A stretch of 45,592 bases of DNA, taken from an uncultured Anaerolineae bacterium. Lineage in GTDB: Bacteria; Chloroflexota; Anaerolineae; Anaerolineales; Villigracilaceae. How positions within the stretch are numbered: position 1 is the first letter of the stretch; the number at the start of each line of letters is the position of its first letter. A program made the translations under genes and the position numbers. Below the pieces are notes generated by a model. That model saw only the letters and a program-made list of their open reading frames with translations. It was not told the DNA's origin and searched no databases. This document shows positions 1 to 9,100 of this stretch, one piece after another. The stretch covers positions 1-45,592 of the forward strand of contig CAIMZS010000144.1 of assembly GCA_903846015.1 (NCBI GenBank). The letters run 5' to 3'.

Positions 1-450
1 ACTTGCGAGGATGCGGATGTGACCTTCGTGCCGGAAGACCCGAAGAAGCATGATCCCTATGCAACCAAAACTGAAGAAGCAGATCTGGCCTGGAATCTGG
101 GGCACGTAATCGTCCATACAACCGCATCATCAGAGGAATCTGCCGCGCTGGCTGCCGAAATGGCGCGCGGGGTGGAACATCACGGTCGTTCACGATCTGA
201 AGTAGCGTGGCAGCAGGTCAAGACAATCGCAGCCTGCCGTCAGCGCCTGGAGGAGAGCCGCCGCATGCGCCTGGCAAGCCTCGAGATGTGGCCAAACGAA
301 GCGCATCTGGAAATGAATTACGAAGCCTGGCCGAATGGGCCCAAAATCAACACCATCGGGCGCTTTGTTTTTGGGTTAATGCATGACGATGATCATTTAG
401 GGCAAATCAAAGAGATCGTGCGGCAGTGCCATGCCGCGAAAGCAGAATAG
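1..450 (+). CDS. DinB-like superfamily protein, C-terminal part (5' truncated by window edge)
   Basis: The reading frame is open from base 1, so the gene probably starts upstream; an internal GTG at 19 exists but has no clear ribosome binding site. About 149 residues are visible. The C-terminal motif HDDDHLGQI and the helical, His-containing pattern (an earlier [12 protein letters not shown] segment) match the DinB/YfiT four-helix metal-binding family, in which three His residues bind a divalent metal. Many members are thiol-dependent transferases or have no known function. What is seen: an acidic/His-rich C-terminal helix and a charged helix with ESRRMR. The exact function cannot be assigned. 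It is followed by an intergenic region with a GC-rich hairpin and a terminator. Confidence 0.6.
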   Translation, partial: TCEDADVTFVPEDPKKHDPYATKTEEADLAWNLGHVIVHTTASSEESAALAAEMARGVEHHGRSRSEVAWQQVKTIAACRQRLEESRRMRLASLEMWPNEAHLEMNYEAWPNGPKINTIGRFVFGLMHDDDHLGQIKEIVRQCHAAKAE

Positions 451-679
451 AAGTAAAAAGTGGCCATGCCACATCAATGGCGATTGACCATTCGCAGCTT
501 CTCCCCGGCCTCCCTTTCCTCGCAGGGAAGGGGAGGCAAAACAGGGTAGTTCAGCTATTCAAATTATGGGGTTTTATGAAAATAATCCCAAAGTTGATTA
601 TCGTATCGAACAGTTGTAAATTTTAGACTCTATGGGATTTTCAGATAAAAATCGGTAATTTTTGAACAACTTTTGAGCA

Positions 680-709
680 CCCCCTGAATACCAGGGGGAT
701 GTTTTTTTT
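680..709 (+). terminator. Rho-independent terminator
   Basis: A perfect 7-bp stem (CCCCCTG 680-686 with CAGGGGG 692-698) closes a 5-nt loop and is followed, after ATG, by eight T residues (702-709). It lies 230 bases after the DinB-like gene, so it may end that transcript or a short untranslated RNA. Confidence 0.75.
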
Positions 710-729
710 CAGGTATGCAGACTTTATTC

Positions 730-764
730 GATCTCAACAAACAGCCTCAACGTTTGTTGAGATC
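730..764. repeat. Perfect 13-bp inverted repeat
   Basis: Arms GATCTCAACAAAC (730-742) and GTTTGTTGAGATC (752-764) flank a 9-nt spacer. No T-run follows, so it is less likely a terminator than an operator or an mRNA leader hairpin for the gene starting at 917. Its function is not known. Confidence 0.6.
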
Positions 765-916
765 TTCTCTGCAAAATACATAGAAATAATTCAACATTCT
801 CCAGATGACAAGATCAGATAAAAGCATTAGACTGATAGGGTAGGAAAAAATGGAACGAATATCCGCGCTGATTGGATAATTTGAGTAACCCCTGCAACGG
901 GTTATCAGGAGTTTTT

Positions 917-1597
917 ATGGAAAAGTCATTGCAAGAACAATCACTACAAGCATGTGAAAATCTTGGTAAACGCAACAATCCTTATATCGCTTTTAATTAT
1001 CCATCCAATGACAACTGGTGTTTTCTGTGCAAGATAAAAGCCAGACCATCCCTTTCCCACCAGGCAACCTTTTGCCTGGCAGCTGTAAAACCGCCCTGTC
1101 CGGTACGCACCTTACCACCCTGGAAGAATTTCCCGGACGGTTTTTTCTCGGCAGCTGGGAAAGAGGCTTCCAAAACGTCTCCTGCCAAAACCACATCCTG
1201 TTCACACATAAAGCATACGCTGGGCGTTCCATTCAGAATTGCTAGAAAAGTCTTTGTCATCCACCACTTTCAAATAGGCGATTCATTGGAACAACTTGCA
1301 AAAGAATATTCCACTACAATAGAAGTCATGCAGAGGATCAATTTTTTCAGCCTGGGCTCTGCGTTGATCGATGGCATCATCATTCTCTGTCCGGGACTTA
1401 CCAAAGTTGACCCTGCGCTGCCGGCCTTTGAGCCCTACCATGTCGCCGATGCCGGGATCAACGTTGTTGACCTGGCCAATCGTTTGATGGCTGACCCGAT
1501 TTTGTTGAAGTATTACAACGGGTATGAAACCACGGATTCCTGCCACTTTTGGGAAGGGGATTGGCTGCTCATCCCTCGTATGGACTTAATTTCATAG
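917..1597 (+). CDS. Cys-rich LysM-like domain protein
   Basis: The start at 917 is chosen because CAGGAG lies 5 bases upstream; an earlier in-frame start at 872 lacks a binding site. The product is about 226 residues. The N-terminal half carries a spaced Cys/His pattern (an AFNYPS motif, WCFLC, HQATFCL, CPV) that I associate with a Chloroflexota family in which such a module precedes LysM-like domains. The C-terminal half contains a LysM-like stretch: FQIGDSLEQLAKEY, then a hydrophobic segment ending IIILCPG. No signal peptide is evident. It precedes the signalling operon by 70 bases, so it may be cotranscribed. A role in binding glycans or the cell envelope is inference from the LysM-like part only. 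Confidence 0.6.
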   Translation: MEKSLQEQSLQACENLGKRNNPYIAFNYPSNDNWCFLCKIKARPSLSHQATFCLAAVKPPCPVRTLPPWKNFPDGFFSAAGKEASKTSPAKTTSCSHIKHTLGVPFRIARKVFVIHHFQIGDSLEQLAKEYSTTIEVMQRINFFSLGSALIDGIIILCPGLTKVDPALPAFEPYHVADAGINVVDLANRLMADPILLKYYNGYETTDSCHFWEGDWLLIPRMDLIS

Positions 1598-1667
1598 ATG
1601 TTGCCGCCAATCTGCAACCTGACGACTCTTACCCGGGGGTATCCCTGGTTGAAGGAGATTACTCTTC

Positions 1668-2714
1668 ATGAATCCAGAAACTGATTTATTAACATCCAGA
1701 ACCTTACCTAAAATCCTGGTTGTGGATGATGATTCGAATTTCCTTTTCGGCGTATCAAGAATGTTGGTCAAGGCAGGCTTTGATGTTATTCCGGCCAGCG
1801 ATGGCCCTACCGGAATTATGAAGGCCCAAAACGAGCAGCCTGACCTGATTTTGTTAGATGTTAATATGCCTAGAATGAACGGGTTTCAAGTAAAACAGGC
1901 TTTGAATATTAGCCCACTGACGCAATTTATCCCTACAGTTTTCTTGACTGCAATGGGTGACCGGATAAACACCCTGAATGGGTTAAACCTCGGGCAAGAT
2001 TACATCAGCAAACCCTTCGACGCTGAGATTCTAACAGCGCGTATCAAGGCTATCCTTCAGAGAGCAGAAATTGGCTATCTGCTGGCGATCCAGGATTCGA
2101 AAAAAAACTTTTTTGCTACAGACCGGTTTCAACAATGGGGGCAGACGGTTGAAATCCATGACTATGGCACAGCCGGACATACTCAAAGAGTTACGTGCTG
2201 GTTTACAGTTTTGGCCCGCGCTCTCGGGTTGACTGGCGCAGACCTGGAAAATGCGAGAAAAGGAGCCATGCTGCATGATATCGGCAAGCTGGCGGTGCCA
2301 GAAAACATTCTCAATAAGCCCGGCCCGCTCAATGAAAAAGAGTGGGAGATCATGCAGCAGCATCCCGTCATCGCCGTGAAAATGCTAAAAGAGGTTGAAT
2401 TGTTACAGTTTGCGCTGGATATTCCACATTATCATCACGAGCACTGGGACGGGAGCGGTTATCCCAATCATCTTGCCGGGGATGCCATTCCGTTATCCGT
2501 GCGAATTTTCAGTCTGGTGGATGTTTTTGATGCGCTGTGCACCAAGCGTCCTTATAAGACTGGCATGGAAGTAACCCTGGCGTTGGAAATGATCGCTGAT
2601 AAATCCGGATCACATTTTGATCCAGCTATTGTTCGTTACTTTTTATCCAATTTTGATACTATAAAAAAAGGGGTAACCGATGAATACATCCAAGAAAGCA
2701 TTGGTAATCGATGA
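1668..2714 (+). CDS. Response regulator with HD-GYP domain (probable c-di-GMP phosphodiesterase)
   Basis: The 348-residue protein has an N-terminal receiver domain (about 14-130) with acidic pocket VVDDD, phospho-acceptor Asp64 in LLLDVNMP, and the conserved Thr and Lys in FLTA and SKPF. The C-terminal part (about 160-330) is an HD-GYP domain: catalytic HD at 203-204 in MLHDIGK, HHEHWDGSGYP around 256-266, and a later SLVDVFDAL helix. HD-GYP proteins hydrolyse cyclic di-GMP in the cytoplasm using two or three metal ions, and the key motifs look intact. GGAGA precedes the ATG by 10 bases. The next gene starts 35 bases inside this one, indicating translational coupling with the REC-kinase that follows. 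Phosphorylation by one of the adjacent kinases is the likely control. Confidence 0.9.
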   Translation: MNPETDLLTSRTLPKILVVDDDSNFLFGVSRMLVKAGFDVIPASDGPTGIMKAQNEQPDLILLDVNMPRMNGFQVKQALNISPLTQFIPTVFLTAMGDRINTLNGLNLGQDYISKPFDAEILTARIKAILQRAEIGYLLAIQDSKKNFFATDRFQQWGQTVEIHDYGTAGHTQRVTCWFTVLARALGLTGADLENARKGAMLHDIGKLAVPENILNKPGPLNEKEWEIMQQHPVIAVKMLKEVELLQFALDIPHYHHEHWDGSGYPNHLAGDAIPLSVRIFSLVDVFDALCTKRPYKTGMEVTLALEMIADKSGSHFDPAIVRYFLSNFDTIKKGVTDEYIQESIGNR

Positions 2715-3792
2715 CGACCAGAAATTTTCATTCGGGTTGGTTTCTGTGCTTCGCAAAGGTGGTTACCATGTCATTACCGCTTCGAATGGAACTGAAGGGC
2801 TGAATACAATTCGGGCAGAAAAACCGGATATTATTCTATGCGATATCATGATGCCTCCACCGAATGGGCTGCAACTGAGAAAAGAGCTGGAGAATGATCC
2901 TCAACTTGGCCGCATTCCCTTCCTGTTCCTTACCGCCCGGACGGCACCGATGGATAAGCTGGCCGGTTTGGAAAATGGAGCCGATGATTACGTTACCAAA
3001 CCATTCGAAGTAAATGAGCTGCTTGCTCGCATCCAATCTGTGCTGCGCCGGGATGAGTTGGGTCGCCAACGCGGGGTGCAGGAGGCCAACGAGTCGATCG
3101 ATCGGCTGCGCACCAGCATTTCAACCAATTTAAGCCATGAAATGCGAACGCCTTTGACCAACCTGCTGATGACATTAGATCTGGTGGTCCGTGAAAAATT
3201 CACCGAATCCAATGAAGAGTTGAATCAATACGTACAAAGGGCAACCGGCAGCGCCAACCGGATTAAGTTTTTGGTCGAAGATCTGGAAATGTTGTACGAT
3301 ATCGACCAGCGCAGCTTGAGCACTTTGCGCCAGCCCGTGGAACTGCGTTCCTATTTTAAAACGCCGATCGACCAGATCATGAAGTCTTGGGAAACAAAAC
3401 ATCTTGATCTGCAAGTTAACATCGCTCCAGGCGTAGCCCTATACGCCCCGCGTAAGGAATTCAGCCATGTTTTGGCGCACCTGGTGGACAATGCCTGCAA
3501 GTTCAGCCCCGAAAACGGAAAAGTCACCATTTCGCTGTGGCCCAATGGGTTGGGTGGCTGCATCTTGGAAGTGATAGATGAGGGGGCTGGTATTTCGTTC
3601 AGCTTACGCGAAAAAGTCTTTGAACGCTATTTCCAGGTCAGCCAGGGAGATACACGCAAGTATGCGGGGCTGGGGGTTGGGTTAACCATTGCACGTGCAT
3701 TTTTCCAGGCCATGCATGGAGAAATCCAGATTATGGATAATCCGTACGGCTGCCGCATACGCATGGTTTTACCTCCATGCGATCTAGATTAG
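2680..3792 (+). CDS. Hybrid REC-histidine kinase, paralogue 1 (intact H-box)
   Basis: The 370-residue soluble protein has an N-terminal receiver (1-125; Asp55 in ILCDIMMP, Lys107 in TKPF) followed by HisKA with His153 in LSHEMRTPL. A GHKL ATPase follows: N-box DNACKFSP, G1 DEGAGI, G2 GLGVGL. No membrane segment or sensory PAS domain is visible, so input presumably arrives by phosphotransfer to the receiver or by protein contact. The start at 2680 overlaps the HD-GYP gene by 35 bases. It is the first of three tandem paralogues of the same architecture and the only one with a canonical H-box. Confidence 0.9.
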   Translation: MNTSKKALVIDDDQKFSFGLVSVLRKGGYHVITASNGTEGLNTIRAEKPDIILCDIMMPPPNGLQLRKELENDPQLGRIPFLFLTARTAPMDKLAGLENGADDYVTKPFEVNELLARIQSVLRRDELGRQRGVQEANESIDRLRTSISTNLSHEMRTPLTNLLMTLDLVVREKFTESNEELNQYVQRATGSANRIKFLVEDLEMLYDIDQRSLSTLRQPVELRSYFKTPIDQIMKSWETKHLDLQVNIAPGVALYAPRKEFSHVLAHLVDNACKFSPENGKVTISLWPNGLGGCILEVIDEGAGISFSLREKVFERYFQVSQGDTRKYAGLGVGLTIARAFFQAMHGEIQIMDNPYGCRIRMVLPPCDLD

Positions 3793-3812
3793 GCCTTTTT
3801 ACAGGAACTAAA

Positions 3813-4928
3813 ATGCCAGATATTCTCATTATCGATGATAATCAAAATTTCCAGGCCGGGCTGGCAGCAAATTTGCGCAAGGCCGGATTTGCGGTGGAAA
3901 CTGCTTCCAATGGAATACAAGGACAAAAACTTGCCCGGGAAGGCCATCCAGAATTAATCTTGTGCGATATTAAAATGCCAGGCTTGGATGGATTAGCTGT
4001 CAAGAAGGCGCTTAACCTTGAAGAAGCCACCGCCGGCATTCCTTTTATTTTCATTTCTGCCATTTCTACCCCGATATTTATAAATACAGGGCTGAGATCT
4101 GGAGCGGATGATTACATCACCAAGCCCTTTGAAATCGATGAGCTATTGGCTCGCATCCAATCTGTACTGGCACACAAGCAGTTGGATCATCCAAAAGAGA
4201 TTCGATTAGCGGCGGATACCCGCACAAGATTGATAAATATTATTCAAAAAAACTTGACCCGTAAAATCCGAAAACCATTAACTGTTCTCCTGTCTACATT
4301 GGAACTTGCGGCACTGGATAAATTCGCCCAATCCATCGATGATTTACCGAATAGACCAGGCAAAAGTGCCGAGCGGATCAATTTTTTGATCAAAGATCTG
4401 GAAATATTGGATGCCATCGACCAGAACAATCTGATTGCTTCACGCGAAAACATTGATATTGATGCTCACCTGCTAGCACCCATCCAACAAACATTAAAAA
4501 GCTGGGAAGAATTAAAACAGCTTGATTGTCAGATTGATATCGATCCCAATGTGGTCATCTACGCCCCCTCCGATGAATTCCATCATGTCGTCACCCACCT
4601 TGTGGATAATGCCTGCAAGTTCAGCCCAGAAAAAGGCAAGATCGCCATTTCCGTCAAGCAGTTTGGGTTGGGAGGCTGCGTTCTGGAAGTGGCTGACAAT
4701 GGCTGCGGCATCCCAATCAGCTTGCGCGCCAAAGTCTTCGAACGATATTACCAGGCCAATCTGGTTGCTGATCTTGATCCTTACGATACGCGCAAATATG
4801 CCGGGTTAGGCGTTGGATTGACAATTGCGCGCGCTTTTGCCCAGTCTATTTTAGGAGATGTTCAAATTTTAGATAGCGTTGCTGGCTGCATGCTCCGGAT
4901 GGTTTTGTTACCAATTGATTTTGAATAA
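3813..4928 (+). CDS. Hybrid REC-kinase, paralogue 2, lacking the phospho-accepting His
   Basis: I chose the ATG at 3813 (ACAGGA upstream; N-terminus MPDILIIDDN aligns with the paralogues) over an in-frame ATG at 3777 that overlaps the previous gene. The protein has 371 residues. The receiver is intact (Asp52 in LCDIKMP, Lys104 in TKPF). In HisKA, the segment equivalent to LSHEMRTPL reads LTRKIRKPL: the catalytic His is Arg150, codon CGT at 4260-4262, one transition away from CAT. The ATPase domain keeps DNACKFSP, DNGCGIP and GLGVGL. It could bind ATP but cannot autophosphorylate on the usual residue. It may be a heterodimer partner, an allosteric regulator or decaying. The frame is fully open and motifs elsewhere are conserved, which argues against a dead gene. 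Confidence 0.85.
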   Translation: MPDILIIDDNQNFQAGLAANLRKAGFAVETASNGIQGQKLAREGHPELILCDIKMPGLDGLAVKKALNLEEATAGIPFIFISAISTPIFINTGLRSGADDYITKPFEIDELLARIQSVLAHKQLDHPKEIRLAADTRTRLINIIQKNLTRKIRKPLTVLLSTLELAALDKFAQSIDDLPNRPGKSAERINFLIKDLEILDAIDQNNLIASRENIDIDAHLLAPIQQTLKSWEELKQLDCQIDIDPNVVIYAPSDEFHHVVTHLVDNACKFSPEKGKIAISVKQFGLGGCVLEVADNGCGIPISLRAKVFERYYQANLVADLDPYDTRKYAGLGVGLTIARAFAQSILGDVQILDSVAGCMLRMVLLPIDFE

Positions 4929-4946
4929 TGAAAAGAGGAAGTCAAA

Positions 4947-6026
4947 ATGTCAGAAATCCTTGTAATTGATGATAACCGTAACTTGAGGATGGGTCTCGCT
5001 GCAAATTTGCGCAGAGCCGGGTTTGATGTGGAAATTGCATCCAATGGCAAAGAAGGTGTCATGCTCGCCAGGGAAATCCACCCGGAATTAATCCTGTGCG
5101 ATATTCGAATGCCGGGCATGGATGGACTGGAAGTAAAAAAAGCGCTCAACAGTGAAGAAGCCACAGCCGATATCCCATTTATCTTCCTTTCTGCCATTTC
5201 TGCCCCATTATTTAAAAGCGCAGGATTACGCGCTGGCGCGGATGACTACATCGCGAAACCCTTTGAAATGGATGAGTTGATCGCCAGAATCCAGGCGATA
5301 TTAAGGCGCGAGGCGCGAATAGAATTCCGCTTAAAGTACGATGTTGAGCAATTGTTGCAAAATCTGGGTACATCACTACCCATCCACACCAATCACATCT
5401 TTCGAACATACCTGGGAATTTTGATGTTGTCGCTCGAATCAGTTAAAAATAATTTACCAGATTCGAATCCGAACCTGGATGTTGCTTCAAATTGTGTTTA
5501 CCAGTTAAGAAAGACTGTAAACGATCTGATCTGGTTGAATGAGCTTGACCTGGGTCGTTCTGAAACGATAGGACAGAGGCTTGACCCGGATTTATCTTTT
5601 GTTTTACCCATACATGAATTAATGGAAATCTGGAAAGAGAAGAAATTGCAGTTGGATGTCCACATCGATGACGATATTGTCTTCTTTGTACCGGAACATT
5701 CATTTGCTCAGTCAGTTTGCCACCTGGTTGACAATGCCTGTAAGTTCAGCCCGGTGGGTAGCAAGGTGGATGTACGGCTGGAGCGTTCCGGGCCGCATGG
5801 ATGCAAAGTGACCGTGCAAGATCAAGGACTCGGCATTCCAACTGACCAGCGTGAATTGGTTTTTGATCGTTTTTACCAAATCCAGAACGAAGAATCACTA
5901 CCCCAAAATCATGGCCTTGGGTTGGGTTTGTATTTGGCGCGCTCTTTTGCCCGCTCCCGGGGTGGGGATGTGTGTATGCTGGATTCTACCCTGGGCTGCC
6001 GGGTGGAAATGATACTGAAGCAATAA
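4947..6026 (+). CDS. Hybrid REC-kinase, paralogue 3, degenerate H-box
   Basis: The 359-residue protein starts 18 bases after paralogue 2 behind AGAGGAAG. The receiver (Asp52 in LCDIRMPG, Lys104 in AKPF, with the usual preceding Thr replaced by Ala) is very close to that of paralogue 2, indicating recent duplication. The H-box is divergent: His150 is retained in TNHIFRTYL, but the following Glu and the conserved Pro are missing. ATPase motifs are present (DNACKFSP, DQGLGIP, GLGLGLYLARS). The N-terminal part is better conserved among the three copies than the dimerisation region. Whether it autophosphorylates is uncertain. It lies in the same strand block as the large PAS/GAF kinase 81 bases downstream. 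Confidence 0.85.
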   Translation: MSEILVIDDNRNLRMGLAANLRRAGFDVEIASNGKEGVMLAREIHPELILCDIRMPGMDGLEVKKALNSEEATADIPFIFLSAISAPLFKSAGLRAGADDYIAKPFEMDELIARIQAILRREARIEFRLKYDVEQLLQNLGTSLPIHTNHIFRTYLGILMLSLESVKNNLPDSNPNLDVASNCVYQLRKTVNDLIWLNELDLGRSETIGQRLDPDLSFVLPIHELMEIWKEKKLQLDVHIDDDIVFFVPEHSFAQSVCHLVDNACKFSPVGSKVDVRLERSGPHGCKVTVQDQGLGIPTDQRELVFDRFYQIQNEESLPQNHGLGLGLYLARSFARSRGGDVCMLDSTLGCRVEMILKQ

Positions 6027-6044
6027 TACTAATCCACTTTAATC

Positions 6045-6093
6045 ATGGTGCCCGGTTCTAGCGATAGTGCCGGTTCCAGCACGGCCACGGGCA
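6045..6093 (+). repeat. Family A repeat with nested 24-bp unit
   Basis: The outer unit begins ATGGTGCCCGGTTCTAGC (6045-6062) and resumes ACGGGCA (6087-6093). Between them sits a 24-bp unit (6063-6086) with core TGCCGGTTCCAGCACGGC. Removing it restores a standard family A unit. It lies between two kinase genes of one operon. Confidence 0.8.
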
Positions 6094-6107
6094 AAGGGCG
6101 TTAATCA

Positions 6108-9100
6108 ATGACCACTCAAGCTGAACATTCCACATATGAAGTTCAACACCATATCTCCGCCAATATGAATTTATCATTTGATGAGCTGACTGGTTTTATT
6201 CCCGATGCCATCATTATTTTAGACTCAACTTTACGGATTGTATATTTTAATGCACTGGCTGAAGAAATGTTTGGCTATTCAGCTTACGAAGCGACTGGTC
6301 AGGATCTGGATATACTCATACCGCAAGCATTCTGGAAATCCCACCAAGTTAATACAAGCACTTTTCTTGAAGAAAACGTCTCCTTCACCCAAATGGGAAA
6401 CGGCAAGCCAATCTCCGGAAAACATCATGATGGTCACATGATGCATCTGGATATATCCATAACAAAACGAAAATGGGATGGGCAGCTATTTATTATTTGT
6501 GCGCCAAGAGACATCAGCCGGCAGCTTGCCTATCAACACACCTTATTAGATAGTGAAACACGCTACCGCGCAATGATTGATTCGCAGAGTTCCCTCATCG
6601 TGCGTTTGGACCACGCCGGTCGCTTCATTTTTGCCAACCAGGCTTACTGCCGCATGTTTGGGAAAACGTCCGAAGAACTGATGGGATCTTCATTTACACC
6701 CCTGGTGCATCCTGACGACCTCGATTTTACATTGGATGCCATGCAAAGTCTCAAGCTGCCACCTTATCGCATAACGATTGAACAGCGCGCCTTTACTACC
6801 AACGGCTGGAGATGGATTGCCTGGGAAAACAGCATTATTGAAGACCAGAGCAGAAATCCTTTTGAAATTCAGAGCATCGGAAATGATATTACTGAACGAA
6901 AACAAGCGGAAGAAATAGCTTTTTTCGAGCGCGACCTGGCAATTTCACTGGCACAAAAATCCACCCTGGATGAAGCTTTGCCATTGTGCCTGGACCTGGC
7001 AATGAAAGTCTCTGATATGGACTGTGGTGGGATTTATATTCTAAATAAACACAGTCGCAATCTTGAACTTTTGATCCACAAAGGACTTTCGAAGACATTG
7101 ATAGAAAAATCGGTTAAGTTTGACCCAACATCTGACCGGTATCAAATGGTAATGAATGGTACGCCCTCCTATCGACAATATAGTCAAACACATCTAAGCA
7201 TGAGTCCCACCCATTTGAATGAAGGCCTGCGCTATTTTGCAACCATCCCGCTGCGCAGCAAGGGCGAGGTAATCGCCTGTATCAATGTCGCTTCACATTT
7301 TTTGTATGATATGCCCACTTTTCGCCGCGAAGCGCTGGAAAACATCGCCATCCATATCGGCAATATGATCGCCCGTTTTCAGGTTCAAGAGGCTTTGAGC
7401 GAGAGCCAAAATGAACTTAAAAGTATGTTTAATTCCTTACAAGATTTTATTTTCATTCTCGATAGCCAGGGCTGCATCGTCCAGGTCAACCAAATGGTTA
7501 TGGACAGCCTGGGCTATAGCTGGGAAGAACTGATCGGCAAGAGTGTTTTAGAAATACATCCCGCTGACCAGCGCAGCGCTGCCTGGAAGATAGTGCAAGA
7601 TATGCTGGCCGGAACGATCGATACCTGCCCATTAAATTTACTCAAAAAAGATGGCACCCAAATTCCGGTTGAAACCAGGGTGTCACACGGGCGCTGGGGC
7701 AATCAGGCTGTTCTGATTGGGGTCAGCCGAGATATCTCCGATAGGAAATCCGCAGAAATCGAGATCAAGGAAACAAGATCTGAAATCGAAAGTTTCTTTA
7801 CCATCTCACAGGATCTGCTCTGCATCACAGATTTACAGGGAAACTTCACCATGGCGAACAAAGCCTGGGAAGCAACGCTTGGACATAGCGTTGATGAATT
7901 ACAAAAAAAGAATTTTTTTGATTTTGTGCATCCTGATGATACCCAAGCCACTCTCCATGCAATAGCCCACCTCACCAGCGGTCAGAAAACCATCCGCTTT
8001 GTCAATCGATATCAATGCAAGAACGGCAGCTGGCGCGATATCGAATGGCACTCACAAGCAGAAGGTAACCATATTTATGCTGTTGCCCGCGATGTTACGG
8101 AAAGGAAAGCCGCCGAAGACGCTCGCCAGAGGCAAACCAGGCTGCTGAAATACCGCCAAACTTTTGAAGAGATCCTGACATCGATTTCAACCCGCTTTAT
8201 CAGTCTCTCCATCGATGAAATCAACCCGGAAATTAACCAAGTTTTGAAACAAGTTGGCGAATTTGAACATGTTGACCGCAGTTATGTTTTCCTTTTGGAT
8301 AACAGCACCAATCTAATGAATAATACCCACGAATGGTGCGCGCCCGGGATTGAAGCACAGATCGATGCGCTAAAAGATTTGCCGATCAGTCTTTTCCCGT
8401 GGTGGATGGAAAAACTGAAAAATTTGCAGGAAGTTCATATTCCAAACGTGTCTGAACTGCCTGCTGAAGCACAATCCGAGCGGGAACTATTGGAACAACA
8501 AGCCATAAAATCAGTTCTGGTGGTACCGCTCATGGCTAACAATACTTTGGTGGGTTTTCTCGGATTTGATTCCGTCTCCCGTCAGCGTGTCTGGTCGCCA
8601 GACAGCATTTTATTAATAAAAATGGTCGGTGATATTTTATCCAATGCGCTGTTGCGCAGTAAAATGGAAAATGATCTGCGCCAAAGCGAAGCCCGTAACA
8701 GAGCCTTGCTCAGCGCAGTTCCAGATCTGATTTTCCGCATTCGCAGGGATGGTGTCTTCCTGGACTTTAAGGCAAGTTCTCTTGAACTATTGGCTGCACC
8801 ACCAACACATATTATCGGAGCATCACTGAATAATATTCTAACCTCCCCGGTAACGGAACAAGCCATGCACTGCATCAAAATGGCTCTGCAAACCAAAGAA
8901 ATCCAAACGATGGAATACACACTCAAAACAGGCGATTCTTCTCATGTCTTTGAAGCTCGCTTTAAAGATAGCGGAGCTGATGAAGTGACTGCCATCATCA
9001 GAGACATTAGCGATCGGGCCCGCCTCGAACAAATGAAATCGGATTTCATCAACCGCGCCACGCATGAATTACGCACCCCAATTGCCACCATGTTGCTGAT

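Larger units (their letters stand above)
451..916. other. Intergenic region with hairpins, no convincing gene
   Basis: There is no convincing coding sequence here. A 66-residue open frame at 426-626 has low-complexity composition and no recognisable features. The region holds an imperfect GC-rich hairpin (arms GCCTCCC 508-514 and GGGAGGC 531-537), a terminator at 680-709 and a 13-bp perfect inverted repeat at 730-764. The promoter of the downstream signalling block presumably lies at 765-905, but I cannot pick it with confidence. Confidence 0.5.

Noticed and set aside
426..626. A 66-codon frame after the DinB-like gene.
   Set aside because: It has no ribosome binding site, overlaps a GC-rich hairpin and resembles no known protein.
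4260..4262. Sequencing error as explanation of the missing His in REC-kinase copy 2.
   Set aside because: Neighbouring residues of the H-box also differ (Lys for Glu, Ile for Met, Lys for Thr), so the change is part of wider divergence rather than a single wrong base.
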